Shown here: positions 45,280-53,846 of the stretch, piece after piece
Numbering within the stretch: position 1 is the first letter of the stretch
How the letters are laid out: the number at the start of each line of letters is the position of its first letter
Assembly: GCF_025822605.1 (NCBI RefSeq)
Contig: NZ_JACKTY010000004.1
Coordinates: 1-64,000, forward strand
Source: Mycolicibacterium komossense
Lineage (GTDB): Bacteria; Actinomycetota; Actinomycetes; Mycobacteriales; Mycobacteriaceae
DNA length: 64,000 nt
Direction of reading: 5' to 3'
Position numbers and translations under genes: made by a program
The notes under the pieces: generated by a model
The model's database searches: none
The model's input: only the letters and a program-made list of their open reading frames with translations
Told to the model about the DNA's origin: nothing

Positions 45280-46506
45280 GTGAGAAACAAGCTTGCGATC
45301 CAGCGTCGGGATCGTCCGTGGCCCGATCTGTTTGTCACGGTACTGTGCGGGCCATTTGCGATGCCGACGGCGGACGAGCTCAGAAACGCGGTGGCCGAGC
45401 TCGCGCAACGCTATCCGCACAGTCGACTTACCTGGGGCTTCGATCCGACCAAAAGATACTGGCTGACCGATCGACCACCGGAATCCGTTGTGGTCGAACG
45501 TGACTGGGACGACTCCACAGATATCGGCTCGCGCCTCGATGCGATCGCGCTCGACGACGAGATCGCCGCCCCCCTGACCTACATCCGCTACCCCGCCCAC
45601 CTCGGGCTGAAGATCTCGCACAGCGTGGGCGACGGCCGGGTGTTCCAGACCATCGTCGCGGCAGTGCTGCAGACCGCCTTGACCGGTGTGGTGGTCCCAT
45701 GGTCCGCCAACCGCGCCGGTCGGTTCCCGTTGGGTGCCGCGGCACTTCGTACGTTCGGCCGGCGTCCAGCGTTGATCCGGGCCGCGATCAACGACCGACA
45801 TCGCCACGACGATCCCCCGTCGATCCCGGCCCCGCCACAGTCCTGGTCGCCATCGCGGCGGACGGTGCACCGTTCCCTGACCAAGACCCGAGCCGACGAA
45901 ATCACGGCGTGGGGAAACGAATTCGCACCCGGCGCCAGCCGGTTCGCCCTGCAGGTGACACTGGTGTTGCGGGCACTCAAAAAGGTCGGCATGGAGATCT
46001 CGTCTGACGTGCGCGTCGTCGTCGACCTTCGGAGATATTTGGGCTGGCGCTACATCGACGGCAACTTCATCAACTCGGCAGCGATGAACATCGGCGTGGA
46101 GATGGACCCCATGCAGATCTCGTCGACGATCCGGGCGACCAACCGCTCGGCGAGACCACTGATGGCGCAGATGGCGGCGCAGACACAGGCGGCCATCTTC
46201 GGCGGTGTGGACACCGGAGTTCCGACCGCGGTCGACCCTCGAGCGCTGCCGAGGGTGACGTTCAGCAGCCTCGGCCTCTCCCCCGAAATCGACAGCCTGC
46301 CGTTCCTGCCCGACTCGCCCGTCGTCTACGGGGGCAGCGTCCCGGCCGAGGGCCCGTCGGGGTTGACCTTCCTTTTCATGGAAACGTCGAAGGTCATGAG
46401 CATCGATGCGATCTTCCACGACAACGTCATCGATGCCGACCTCGTGGACCGGGCTTTACACCTGGTGACGTCCGATCCACGAAGCCTGCTGTCCGACCAC
46501 CCTTAG
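45280..46506 (+). CDS. HxxxDG-type acyltransferase (PapA/condensation-like)
   Basis: A 408-residue protein of the CoA-dependent acyltransferase superfamily. The motif is HSVGDG (H114 to D118), where the His is catalytic. Later DFGxG-like structural motifs are altered. PapA-type proteins esterify lipids in mycobacteria, so a lipid acyl transfer is likely. The GTG start follows GCGGGCG-type bases. It overlaps the convergent crotonase by four bases. Confidence 0.75.
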   Translation: MRNKLAIQRRDRPWPDLFVTVLCGPFAMPTADELRNAVAELAQRYPHSRLTWGFDPTKRYWLTDRPPESVVVERDWDDSTDIGSRLDAIALDDEIAAPLTYIRYPAHLGLKISHSVGDGRVFQTIVAAVLQTALTGVVVPWSANRAGRFPLGAAALRTFGRRPALIRAAINDRHRHDDPPSIPAPPQSWSPSRRTVHRSLTKTRADEITAWGNEFAPGASRFALQVTLVLRALKKVGMEISSDVRVVVDLRRYLGWRYIDGNFINSAAMNIGVEMDPMQISSTIRATNRSARPLMAQMAAQTQAAIFGGVDTGVPTAVDPRALPRVTFSSLGLSPEIDSLPFLPDSPVVYGGSVPAEGPSGLTFLFMETSKVMSIDAIFHDNVIDADLVDRALHLVTSDPRSLLSDHP

Positions 46507-47303
46507 CGCGCAGTCCACACCGGTGGCCGCTTCTCGGCGAACGCCCGCGGTCCCTCTTTGGCATCTTCGGAGCGCATCAGTGCGCCGATCTCCGTCATCG
46601 TGCGCGACCAGCCCGGCCCGTCACTGGTGACCACCCCGTCGTCGACACCGTAGGCAACCCGCTTGCTCGCCGACACTGCCAGCGGCGCGTTCACGGTGAT
46701 GCGTTCGGCGAGCTCCAGCGCGACATCCAGCACGGTCCCGTCGGGAACCACCGTGTTGATCAGCCCCCACTTCAGAGCCTGCTCGGCGGTGATCGACTCA
46801 CCGGTGAACAACAGTTCCATGGCCACCTTGCGGGGCAGCTGCTCGACGAGCCGGAACACCCCGCCCGCGGCGGCGATGAGTCCGCGTTTGACCTCCGGCA
46901 GACCGAACCGCGCGCTTTCCTGCGCGACGACGAGGTCGCTGGCCAGCGCCAGTTCCGTGCCACCGCCCAGGGCGGTGCCGTTGACGGCCGCGATCGTCGG
47001 CTTGTCGATGAAGTGGCTGACGTACCCGGCAAATCCCCATTCTGGATGCTCGGGGTGAAAGATGTTCTCGCGCCGCGATATCGCCTTCAGGTCGGCGCCC
47101 GCGCAGAACGATTTGTCACCGGCACCGGTGATCACCACGGCTCGGACTTCGGGATCGATCTGCGCCTCGTGCAGCGCGTCACCAAGGTCGGTACTCACCG
47201 CGGCGTTGACGGCGTTGCGCGCCTCCGGCCGGTTGATGGTGATCAGCAGGACGTTGCCCCGCCGCTGCGTCAGAGCGGCGGGGCTGGTTACGTCGTCGGT
47301 CAC
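46503..47303 (-). CDS. Enoyl-CoA hydratase (crotonase) family protein
   Basis: A 266-residue protein. The GTG at 47303 overlaps the thiolase stop (GTGA); longer N-termini are shadow sequence. Motifs: VVITGAGDKSFCAGADLKAI and PTIAAVNGTALGGGTELALASDLVVA, the oxyanion hole; LIAAAGGVFRLVEQLP supplies the catalytic region. It hydrates enoyl-CoA and acts with the upstream thiolase in beta-oxidation. Confidence 0.92.
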   Translation of the reverse strand: MTDDVTSPAALTQRRGNVLLITINRPEARNAVNAAVSTDLGDALHEAQIDPEVRAVVITGAGDKSFCAGADLKAISRRENIFHPEHPEWGFAGYVSHFIDKPTIAAVNGTALGGGTELALASDLVVAQESARFGLPEVKRGLIAAAGGVFRLVEQLPRKVAMELLFTGESITAEQALKWGLINTVVPDGTVLDVALELAERITVNAPLAVSASKRVAYGVDDGVVTSDGPGWSRTMTEIGALMRSEDAKEGPRAFAEKRPPVWTAR

Positions 47304-48445
47304 AGCAGTTCGAGAATGGTCGCGTTGGCCTGGCCGCCACCCTCGCACATCGTCTGGAGTCCGTACTGAATTCCCTTGTCCCGCATGTGGTACAGCATCG
47401 TGGTCATGATGCGGGCACCTGATCCGCCGAGCGGGTGGCCCAGTGCGATGGCACCGCCGTTCGGGTTCAGTTTCTTCTCGTCGGCGCCGATGTCCTTGAG
47501 CCACGCCAACGGAACCGGGGCGAATGCCTCGTTGACCTCGAACACCCCGATCTCGTCGATCGAGAGCCCGGAACGCGCAAGCGCCTTCTGGGTCGCCGGG
47601 ATCGGTGCGGTCAGCATGATCACCGGGTCGGCGCCGGCGAGTACGGCGGTGTGCACCTTGGCCAACGGCTTGAGGCCGAGTGACTGCGCTTTCTCCGCGG
47701 ACATGAACAGCAGGGCAGCCGACCCGTCGGAAATCTGCGAGGCATTACCGGCATGGATCACGCCGTCCTCGCGGAAGGCCGGTTTGATCTGCGCCATCTT
47801 CTCGATCGAGCCACCGCGGCGGATGCCCTCGTCCTTGAGCACCGGGTTACCCTCGTGGTCCTTAATGGCGACGATCTGGTCATCGAAAGCCCCGGAATCC
47901 TGTGCGGCAGCTGCCTTCTCGTGCGAACCGAGGGAGAATTCGTCGAGCGCGGTCCGGTCGAATCCCCACTGCTGGGCGATCATCTCGGCGCCGACACCTT
48001 GGTTGGGAGTCTGGGTGTAGCGGGCCCGGAAGGCGTCAGGGTAGGGATGGCCACCGTTGGCCAGCGACGCGCCCATCGGGGTGCGCGACATGGACTCCAC
48101 ACCACCGGCAACGACGACGTCGTAATGCCCTGCCACCACACCGGCGGCGGCAAAGTGCACCGACTGCTGACTCGAACCGCACTGGCGGTCCACGGTCACA
48201 CCGGGAACGGTCTCGGGCCAGCCCGCGGTCAGCAGCGCGGTCCGCGCGATATCGAGCGCCTGCTCCCCTGCCTGCATGACACATCCCCAGATGACGTCAT
48301 CGACGATGCCCGGATCGATACCGGCCCGCTCGACCAGGCCGTTGAGCACCTGCGCCGACAACTCGGACGGATGCACTCCCGAAAGACCACCGTTGCGCTT
48401 ACCGACCGGTGATCGCACCGCCTCGACGATTACGGCTTCCGCCAT
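47300..48445 (-). CDS. Acetyl-CoA acetyltransferase / 3-ketoacyl-CoA thiolase
   Basis: A 381-residue thiolase. Catalytic residues: C89 in TVDRQCGSSQQ, the histidine in GHPLGGSGAR and the cysteine in MCEGGGQAN. Size and GHPLGGSGAR ending match steroid- or fatty-acid-type thiolases. It cleaves 3-ketoacyl-CoA to acetyl- or propionyl-CoA. It is coupled to the crotonase gene, with a palindromic operator 29 bases upstream of its start. Confidence 0.95.
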   Translation of the reverse strand: MAEAVIVEAVRSPVGKRNGGLSGVHPSELSAQVLNGLVERAGIDPGIVDDVIWGCVMQAGEQALDIARTALLTAGWPETVPGVTVDRQCGSSQQSVHFAAAGVVAGHYDVVVAGGVESMSRTPMGASLANGGHPYPDAFRARYTQTPNQGVGAEMIAQQWGFDRTALDEFSLGSHEKAAAAQDSGAFDDQIVAIKDHEGNPVLKDEGIRRGGSIEKMAQIKPAFREDGVIHAGNASQISDGSAALLFMSAEKAQSLGLKPLAKVHTAVLAGADPVIMLTAPIPATQKALARSGLSIDEIGVFEVNEAFAPVPLAWLKDIGADEKKLNPNGGAIALGHPLGGSGARIMTTMLYHMRDKGIQYGLQTMCEGGGQANATILELL

Positions 48446-48473
48446 GGATCTCTCCTCCCACTCGTATCAGCGC

Positions 48474-48491
48474 CCAACCAAGCAGTTGGTT
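48474..48491. promoter_or_regulatory. Operator-like motif upstream of the thiolase gene
   Basis: CCAACCAAGCAGTTGGTT contains AACCAA and TTGGTT arms around a 4-base spacer. It lies about 29 bases upstream of the start codon. The 16-base core is shared with the SDR upstream region (33613-33628, 14 of 16). Size and symmetry suggest a TetR-type site. Confidence 0.6.
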
Positions 48492-48569
48492 TTCGCTCTG
48501 TCGTTCTTAACACCCGGCCGGTTTCCCGCGCCCGGTGGGGTCGTGCGGGGAGCGAGTAGCGTCGAGAAG

Positions 48570-49217
48570 ATGTCACACATCGTCATCGTCGGCGGCCACG
48601 GCAAGGTCGCATTGCACCTGGCCAGGATCCTCAGCGCCCGCGGCGACGAGGCATTGTCCGTGATTCGCAATCCCGCGCACACCGATGACGTCGCCGACGC
48701 CGGCGCGACGCCGGTGGTCGCCGACATCGAGGATCTCGACACCGACGCGCTGGCCGATCTGCTCGACGGCCATGACGCGGTCGTCTTCACCGCGGGCGCC
48801 GGTGGCGGCGACCCGGCGCGCACCTACGCCGTCGACCGCGACGCGGCGATCCGCATCATCGACGCCGCGGGCCAGGCGGGTGTGCAGCGGTTCGTGATGG
48901 TCTCCTACTTCGGTGCCGGTGCCGACCACGGCGTGAGCGAGGACAATTCGTTCTTCGCCTATGCCGAAGCCAAGGCCGCCGCGGATGCCCATCTCCGCGC
49001 CAGCGGACTGGATTGGACCATCCTCGGCCCCGGCGGGCTGACCTTGGACCCAGCCACCGGGCGCATCACCGTCGGACCCGAGGCCGCCGACGGCACGGTG
49101 TCCCGCGAGGACGTCGCCCAGGTGATCGCCGCCGCGCTCGCCGACAACTCGACCATCGGCCGGACGATCGAGTTCAACAACGGGGACACCCCGATCGACG
49201 AGGCCATCGCATCGTGA
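48570..49217 (+). CDS. NAD(P)H-binding SDR (NmrA/YwnB-like)
   Basis: A 215-residue protein starting MSHIVIVGGHGKVALHLARIL. The Rossmann motif is GGHGKVALHL; FVMVSYFGAG and the later YAEAK show the SDR-like fold, with Lys retained. Related proteins (YwnB, BVR-B) bind NADPH and may sense redox or reduce flavins. The longer upstream frame is a shadow. The TGA stop is part of the following inverted repeat. Confidence 0.88.
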   Translation: MSHIVIVGGHGKVALHLARILSARGDEALSVIRNPAHTDDVADAGATPVVADIEDLDTDALADLLDGHDAVVFTAGAGGGDPARTYAVDRDAAIRIIDAAGQAGVQRFVMVSYFGAGADHGVSEDNSFFAYAEAKAAADAHLRASGLDWTILGPGGLTLDPATGRITVGPEAADGTVSREDVAQVIAAALADNSTIGRTIEFNNGDTPIDEAIAS

Positions 49218-49264
49218 TTTCGGCGTGCTCGCGACCGGTCAGCAGCGATGAGCACGCCGAAATC
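49216..49264. repeat. Interspersed inverted repeat, GATTTCGGCGTG family, copy 2
   Basis: GATTTCGGCGTGCTC (49216-49230) pairs perfectly with GAGCACGCCGAAATC (49250-49264). It starts at the stop codon of the upstream gene and can act as a terminator for convergent genes. Copy 1 shares GATTTCGGCGTG with it. The following 49265-49397 shows no gene. Confidence 0.88.
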
Positions 49265-49397
49265 GCAAAGATCGTGATGCGGCGAACCTGACCTGGCCCG
49301 CGCCGTAACGCTGAACCCACCGGTGGCCCGCCTGGGCGGGAACGACTTCCGCCGGCGACGCCGGTCGGCGCGCGGCATTGGCCTAGTGGACCGGCAG

Positions 49398-51146
49398 TCA
49401 GCGAGCGTCGGCGCCCGCATTCCGGTAGACCTGCACCGGCACCGTGTAATCCCACGGTTGGCGGGTCACCATATCGGCGACCTGGACGACGCCGCGCTCG
49501 AATTCGCCGGTGGCCGCGTCCACCAACCGGTACTCCTGGGTCTGCCGGTGGATGGGCTGACCGTCGAGCAGGACCACCCGCACCTCACCGGGTTCGAAGT
49601 GACAACGCTCCTGCATGGCCGCGATCAACTGCTCGTTGTGCATATGCCCGTCACCGAAATTCCAGCCGACGGCCGTGCTGCAGAGTCGCTCCCCTTCGGT
49701 GACCACGTACTCGCCCTGGTGTCCGGCCGGCATCGCCCGTTCGACGAGTGTGAACAGCGCCCGGCCATGGGTGTTCATCGAACGAAATGCGTAGCCGGAG
49801 TACAACATCACCTCAGCCTGTTCGGGGCTGCCGTAGATCTTCTCCAGCTGCGACTGGGGCATGCTGGCGATCGACACCAGGCCGTTGTCGATCTTCTCCA
49901 GCGCCGACGGCTTCATGCACCACTGCGTGGTGTCCCAATTGCCCGCGTAGTACCGCATACCGGGGAGGAAGGAAACCTTGCGCGGGAACAGGTTTCCGAG
50001 CGCGACGGTCACCGCGAGAACGGCGAACAACACCAACGGCAGTGGGCTGGTGAGGTCGGACAGCCCGATACCGGCGTGCCCGACGAACAGCGTCAGGACG
50101 CAGAAGATCATGAAGACGTTCCACTCCAGCGGGACCCCCATCGGGATCGACGTCAGGATGCCGAGGTGGAAGCACACCATGACGAACGCGGCAATCGCCG
50201 TGGGCCAGCCACCGTGGGAGAAGAACAGCACAACGGGCACCAGGCCCTCCACCACGGTGGAGAAGTGCGCCACGAACCGCGACACCCGACCGGGCCGCAG
50301 ATCGTCGGGGAAGTGCTCGAAGAACATCCGCTTCAATCTCTTGGTCCGCACGATCGGACTGTTGGACATCATCGTCGAGATGACGAACGGGAAGTGCTTG
50401 TTGAGTTTGGAGGTGGCCGCGCCGATCCAGATGACCATGCAGACGAGCTTGGCCGCCAAGATCATGTCGACGGCGCTGACCCCGGCGAACAGGAACGCCA
50501 CCGTGAACGATCCGTACACCTCGCCACGGGCGGCCAGGAAGATCACCTTGTCGCGCAGGCCCAGCACGGCCAGCAGCCCCAGCACCGTCCAGATCTGCCA
50601 CATCGGCAACAGCCCGACGGTGCTGTTGATGGCGGGTATCGGTCCGGTGCCGTCCGAGAAGAGCGCGACCAACAGGATCACCAGCAGGGCGCCGTACAAC
50701 CCCGCATCGAGTGGGGTGCGGGCGGTGCCCTTGGTCAGCGGAATCCGGCCGGGCCAGGGTGGCAGCCGGATGGTGCCCGGTCGCAACCAGTAGAGGATCG
50801 AGCCCATCGGCGGGAAGAACCGGTTGTTCAGCGGCCCGAACCCGCAGCCGAGGCCGGTGACCTCGAACAGCATCGTGAACAGGACGACCTTCTGGAAGAC
50901 GATCGGTTCCGTCCACCATGAGCCCACGTCGGTGAAACCCTCAATACCGTTGGTGGCCAAGGCGAAAAGCCACCCACCCAGGATGTAGAGCAGGATCTTG
51001 ACGACGTAGAACAGGTGCAGCGCGATCGGCGTGCCGAACCCCACCTCGGCCCAGTGCCGGGCCAGCGGCTGAATCCGTTCGGAGCGGGTGCCCTTGCTCC
51101 ACTCGGGGTAGTCGACCTGCGGGAGGTCGGGCTTGAGAAATCCCAT
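49398..51146 (-). CDS. DUF3556 transmembrane protein
   Basis: A 582-residue actinobacterial membrane protein. It starts MGFLKPDLPQVDYPEWSKGT, with several helices (about 40-390) and a soluble C-terminal domain (about 400-582). Features such as EVTGLGCGFGPLNNRFFPPMGSILYWLRPGT and NWDTTQWCMKPSALEK fit DUF3556, found mainly in mycolic-acid bacteria. A KstR box lies five bases upstream of the start codon, so expression should rise with sterol metabolites. The function is unknown. Confidence 0.88.
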   Translation of the reverse strand: MGFLKPDLPQVDYPEWSKGTRSERIQPLARHWAEVGFGTPIALHLFYVVKILLYILGGWLFALATNGIEGFTDVGSWWTEPIVFQKVVLFTMLFEVTGLGCGFGPLNNRFFPPMGSILYWLRPGTIRLPPWPGRIPLTKGTARTPLDAGLYGALLVILLVALFSDGTGPIPAINSTVGLLPMWQIWTVLGLLAVLGLRDKVIFLAARGEVYGSFTVAFLFAGVSAVDMILAAKLVCMVIWIGAATSKLNKHFPFVISTMMSNSPIVRTKRLKRMFFEHFPDDLRPGRVSRFVAHFSTVVEGLVPVVLFFSHGGWPTAIAAFVMVCFHLGILTSIPMGVPLEWNVFMIFCVLTLFVGHAGIGLSDLTSPLPLVLFAVLAVTVALGNLFPRKVSFLPGMRYYAGNWDTTQWCMKPSALEKIDNGLVSIASMPQSQLEKIYGSPEQAEVMLYSGYAFRSMNTHGRALFTLVERAMPAGHQGEYVVTEGERLCSTAVGWNFGDGHMHNEQLIAAMQERCHFEPGEVRVVLLDGQPIHRQTQEYRLVDAATGEFERGVVQVADMVTRQPWDYTVPVQVYRNAGADAR

Positions 51147-51151
51147 GGCCC

Positions 51152-51175
51152 GAGACTAGAACGTGTTCTAGTCTC
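51152..51175. promoter_or_regulatory. KstR operator
   Basis: The 14-base core TAGAACGTGTTCTA (51157-51170) matches the KstR consensus TnnAACnnGTTnnA exactly and lies in a longer perfect inverted repeat with arms GAGACTAGAAC and GTTCTAGTCTC around GT. It lies just upstream of the DUF3556 start. KstR is the repressor of cholesterol catabolism genes in mycobacteria. Confidence 0.85.
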
Positions 51176-51187
51176 GGCGCTAGAAGA

Positions 51188-51958
51188 TCAGCTGAAATGG
51201 GTTTTCGGCCGCGGCAACGGGACACCGTCGACGATGATGTCGAGCTTCTCGTTGTAGAACGCGACCATCCTGGCGATCGCGGCCACCTCGGGCAACGGAT
51301 AGTCATAAGTCCAGGCCAAGTCCTGATGCAGGGTGTCGCCGACGCGCACCGACCAGTAGCCCGACGTCACCCCCTTGTAGGGGCACAGCGTCTGGGTGTC
51401 GCTCGGCTCGAGATGATCGAAGACCACGTCGGTGCGATCGAGGTAATACCGTGTCGGCAGCCCTGTTTCGAACAGCAGCACCGGGTCATGCGCCTCGGCC
51501 AGCACAACCCCGTCGAGCTCGACACGAACGTGCCGGTGCGAGCGCAGCGCGTCGACGCGCACGTACGGGCTGCGAGGATGCCCGACGATCGGCTCGTCCT
51601 CCTCGAACCAGGCCAGCGCGTCCCACTCGAACCGGACGCTGCCCGCCACCGGACCGTCGCCGGCGTCGAACACCCGCGCCACTGACTTCTGCACCCGCCC
51701 GCCCGCAGTCAGCGAGAACAGCCGCGAGGGCCCCAACTGAACCTGCTGCGGATGGTCGTCGTCGGAGAGCATCTCGGAGCGGACATCGGCGAGCGGGACG
51801 TAGTACTGCGGGTAGTACGGCACCTCCCACACGTAGTGGGCCGCGGTGGTGTCGAAGACGAGTTCGCCGTCGCAGAAGCCCCGCACCCGCCGCGGCGCGG
51901 GTTCGATCCGCCCGCGCTGGGCGGCCATCGAGGGAAAGTCGGGAGACTCAGAGGCCAT
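51188..51958 (-). CDS. DUF427 domain protein
   Basis: A 256-residue protein starting MASESPDFPSMAAQRGRIEPA. It appears to have two DUF427 (NTP_transf_9) beta-domains: one around YVWEVPYYPQYYVPLADV and one around RVELDGVVLAEAHDPVLLFETGLPTRYYLDRTDVVFDHL followed by TLCPYKGVTSGYWSVRVG. Such proteins have no known function. It sits nine bases after the DoxX gene. The KstR box faces the divergent-looking end between this gene's stop and DUF3556. Confidence 0.85.
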   Translation of the reverse strand: MASESPDFPSMAAQRGRIEPAPRRVRGFCDGELVFDTTAAHYVWEVPYYPQYYVPLADVRSEMLSDDDHPQQVQLGPSRLFSLTAGGRVQKSVARVFDAGDGPVAGSVRFEWDALAWFEEDEPIVGHPRSPYVRVDALRSHRHVRVELDGVVLAEAHDPVLLFETGLPTRYYLDRTDVVFDHLEPSDTQTLCPYKGVTSGYWSVRVGDTLHQDLAWTYDYPLPEVAAIARMVAFYNEKLDIIVDGVPLPRPKTHFS

Positions 51959-51966
51959 CACCCAGG

Positions 51967-52500
51967 CTAACCGCCCTGCTTGGCCGGCGGACGGTAGAAG
52001 ATCACCAGCTGGCCGATGCCCCCGGCCAGGCCGAGGACAACCGCAATCGTCAGACCCCACCAGCCATGCAGCAGACTGGCGAGGTCGGAGGTGCCGAACA
52101 GCGCGTAGTCAAGGCTGAACCGGCCCGCGCCGGTGGTGGCGAGCCCGACCGCGGAGGCCGCCAGGATCAGGTTGTACTCCCAGCCCTCCTTGACGATGAA
52201 GAAGCCGTTCTTGCGGTGCACCGTCCAGGCCGCGACGAACATCAGCGCGACGAAGCCGGCGGCGGGGATCGGCGTGAGCAGCCCGACGGCCAAGCCGAGG
52301 CCGGCCGTCACCTCGGTGGTGGCGGCGATTCGGGCGTGAAACATGCCCGGTTTCATCCCCATGCTGTCGAACCAGCCGGCGGTTCCCGCCAGCCCGCCCT
52401 TACCGAAGAACTTGTTGTAACCGTGCGCGGCCATCGTCAGGCCCAGCACCAGTCGCAGGATCAGCAGGCCCACGTCAGCCGCAGAATCATAGGCAGTCAT
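51967..52500 (-). CDS. DoxX family membrane protein
   Basis: A 177-residue protein with four helices. DoxX marks: LLILRLVLGLTMAAHGYNKFFG, the second-helix region EVTAGLGLAVGLLTPIPAAGFVALMFVA and the GRFSLDYALFG end. Members form oxidoreductase or thiosulfate/quinone-linked membrane subunits. It is followed directly by the DUF427 gene, probably in one operon. The 95 bases upstream (52501-52596) show no clear promoter. Confidence 0.85.
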   Translation of the reverse strand: MTAYDSAADVGLLILRLVLGLTMAAHGYNKFFGKGGLAGTAGWFDSMGMKPGMFHARIAATTEVTAGLGLAVGLLTPIPAAGFVALMFVAAWTVHRKNGFFIVKEGWEYNLILAASAVGLATTGAGRFSLDYALFGTSDLASLLHGWWGLTIAVVLGLAGGIGQLVIFYRPPAKQGG

Positions 52501-52596
52501 GTAACAAAACTTAAGCTATGTGTTAACCGACCGGCTAGGCAGGACCGTCTCTGCGGAGGTATGCCGCTCCGCGGGGAGCAGGGCATAGCGGGCCGC

Positions 52597-53844
52597 CTAG
52601 CGACCCAACGCGCAGTCCAGCCGCGCCGTGTAATCGTCGATGTCGACGCCGGATTCGGCGCCGTGCACGCTGACCGCGATGGTGTCGCCGAGCCCGTGCA
52701 CCCCGTGCGTCAGGCCCATCATCGGCGACAGCGCCGGGTAACCGGCGGTCCACAGCACCGGCGCGGGGCCGAAATGCAGGTCCGCCGGCCCCCGGTTGAC
52801 GCTCGATACCACCGTGGCTCCCGTGACCCGCGCGGCCCGAACGGCCGGGTCGAACTGCGCGACCCCCCAGCGCAACAATGGGGCGGGCGTCGCGGCGAAG
52901 GCACGGTCGGCCGCCAGCGTGGCCGGATGTTCGGCCCGCGACCGGCCGGCCCGCAGGTCCGCGTCGATCGCGCCGGCGCGGGCAATCGGATCGAGCCGGG
53001 GATGCAGCCCGACTCCGATACTGCGGAAATGGTTCTGCGCCAGCCGGATTCCTGGCTTGGCCAGCAACACCTCGGCGCTCAGCCGAGCCGGATCCTCGAT
53101 GCGGTCACGCAGATATCCGTCCAGCGCAACGCCGATCGCGTTCAGCACCGCGACGGTCACGGTCCGGCCGGCTGGCAGCGCGGAACGCTGGCGCAACAAT
53201 GTCCGTATCCGCCGCGGGCCGGCGGGTGCGTTGTTGGTCAATATCGGCAGCTGGGGCTCACCGGCGGGCGCCAGCCGACCCGCCTCGAGATCGCGCACCA
53301 TCGCCCGGTGGCTGCAGGCGGCGGTGATACCGCGCAGGACGAGGCTGCCGCGACGGCCCGCGGCGAGCGGGCGGACGGGGACGTCACGGCCGAACAGCCA
53401 CGCCGCCAACTCGGCAGAGCGGGTGCCGTCGGCCAGGCAGTGCGCGATCTGCACGACGGCGACCGTCACCGGCGATGACGCGCCGGGAGCCCCGCTCACC
53501 GAGGCGAAGACATGCAGCCGCCACGCGGCGCTTCGCGGGTCGAGCTGGTCGTCGGCCAGGGCCGCGACCACGCTGAGACAGGCCGCCCAGCTCAGACCCG
53601 CCGCATGCAGCCGAACCTGATTCGCGTCGACCGGAGCAGGGACCCAGCGCGGGTAACGCAGCGCACAACCGTCGGCGACCCGCATCGTCAGGTCGGGGCA
53701 GGCGCGGGCCCGATCGGCCAGGCCGGCCAGCACGTCGTCCAGTCCGTCGAAGACGCCGGCGAATGTGTACAGCAGGAACTGATCGTTGGGCACCTGAGTC
53801 GACATCCAGAAGGTCTGCGCATCGACCGCCGCGAGCCGGCGCAC
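52597..53844 (-). CDS. WS/DGAT-like acyltransferase, diverged
   Basis: A 415-residue protein in the wax-ester synthase/condensation superfamily. The catalytic motif is AHCLADGTRSAEL, H135 in HxxxDG form. The C-terminal half retains AVLNAIGVALDGYLRDR and VVSSVNRGPADLHFGPAPV, as in DUF1298 proteins. It is shorter than the usual 460 residues. It may esterify an alcohol with an acyl-CoA for storage lipids or envelope. It lies two bases after the hydrolase gene. Confidence 0.75.
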   Translation of the reverse strand: MRRLAAVDAQTFWMSTQVPNDQFLLYTFAGVFDGLDDVLAGLADRARACPDLTMRVADGCALRYPRWVPAPVDANQVRLHAAGLSWAACLSVVAALADDQLDPRSAAWRLHVFASVSGAPGASSPVTVAVVQIAHCLADGTRSAELAAWLFGRDVPVRPLAAGRRGSLVLRGITAACSHRAMVRDLEAGRLAPAGEPQLPILTNNAPAGPRRIRTLLRQRSALPAGRTVTVAVLNAIGVALDGYLRDRIEDPARLSAEVLLAKPGIRLAQNHFRSIGVGLHPRLDPIARAGAIDADLRAGRSRAEHPATLAADRAFAATPAPLLRWGVAQFDPAVRAARVTGATVVSSVNRGPADLHFGPAPVLWTAGYPALSPMMGLTHGVHGLGDTIAVSVHGAESGVDIDDYTARLDCALGR

Positions 53845-53846
53845 GC

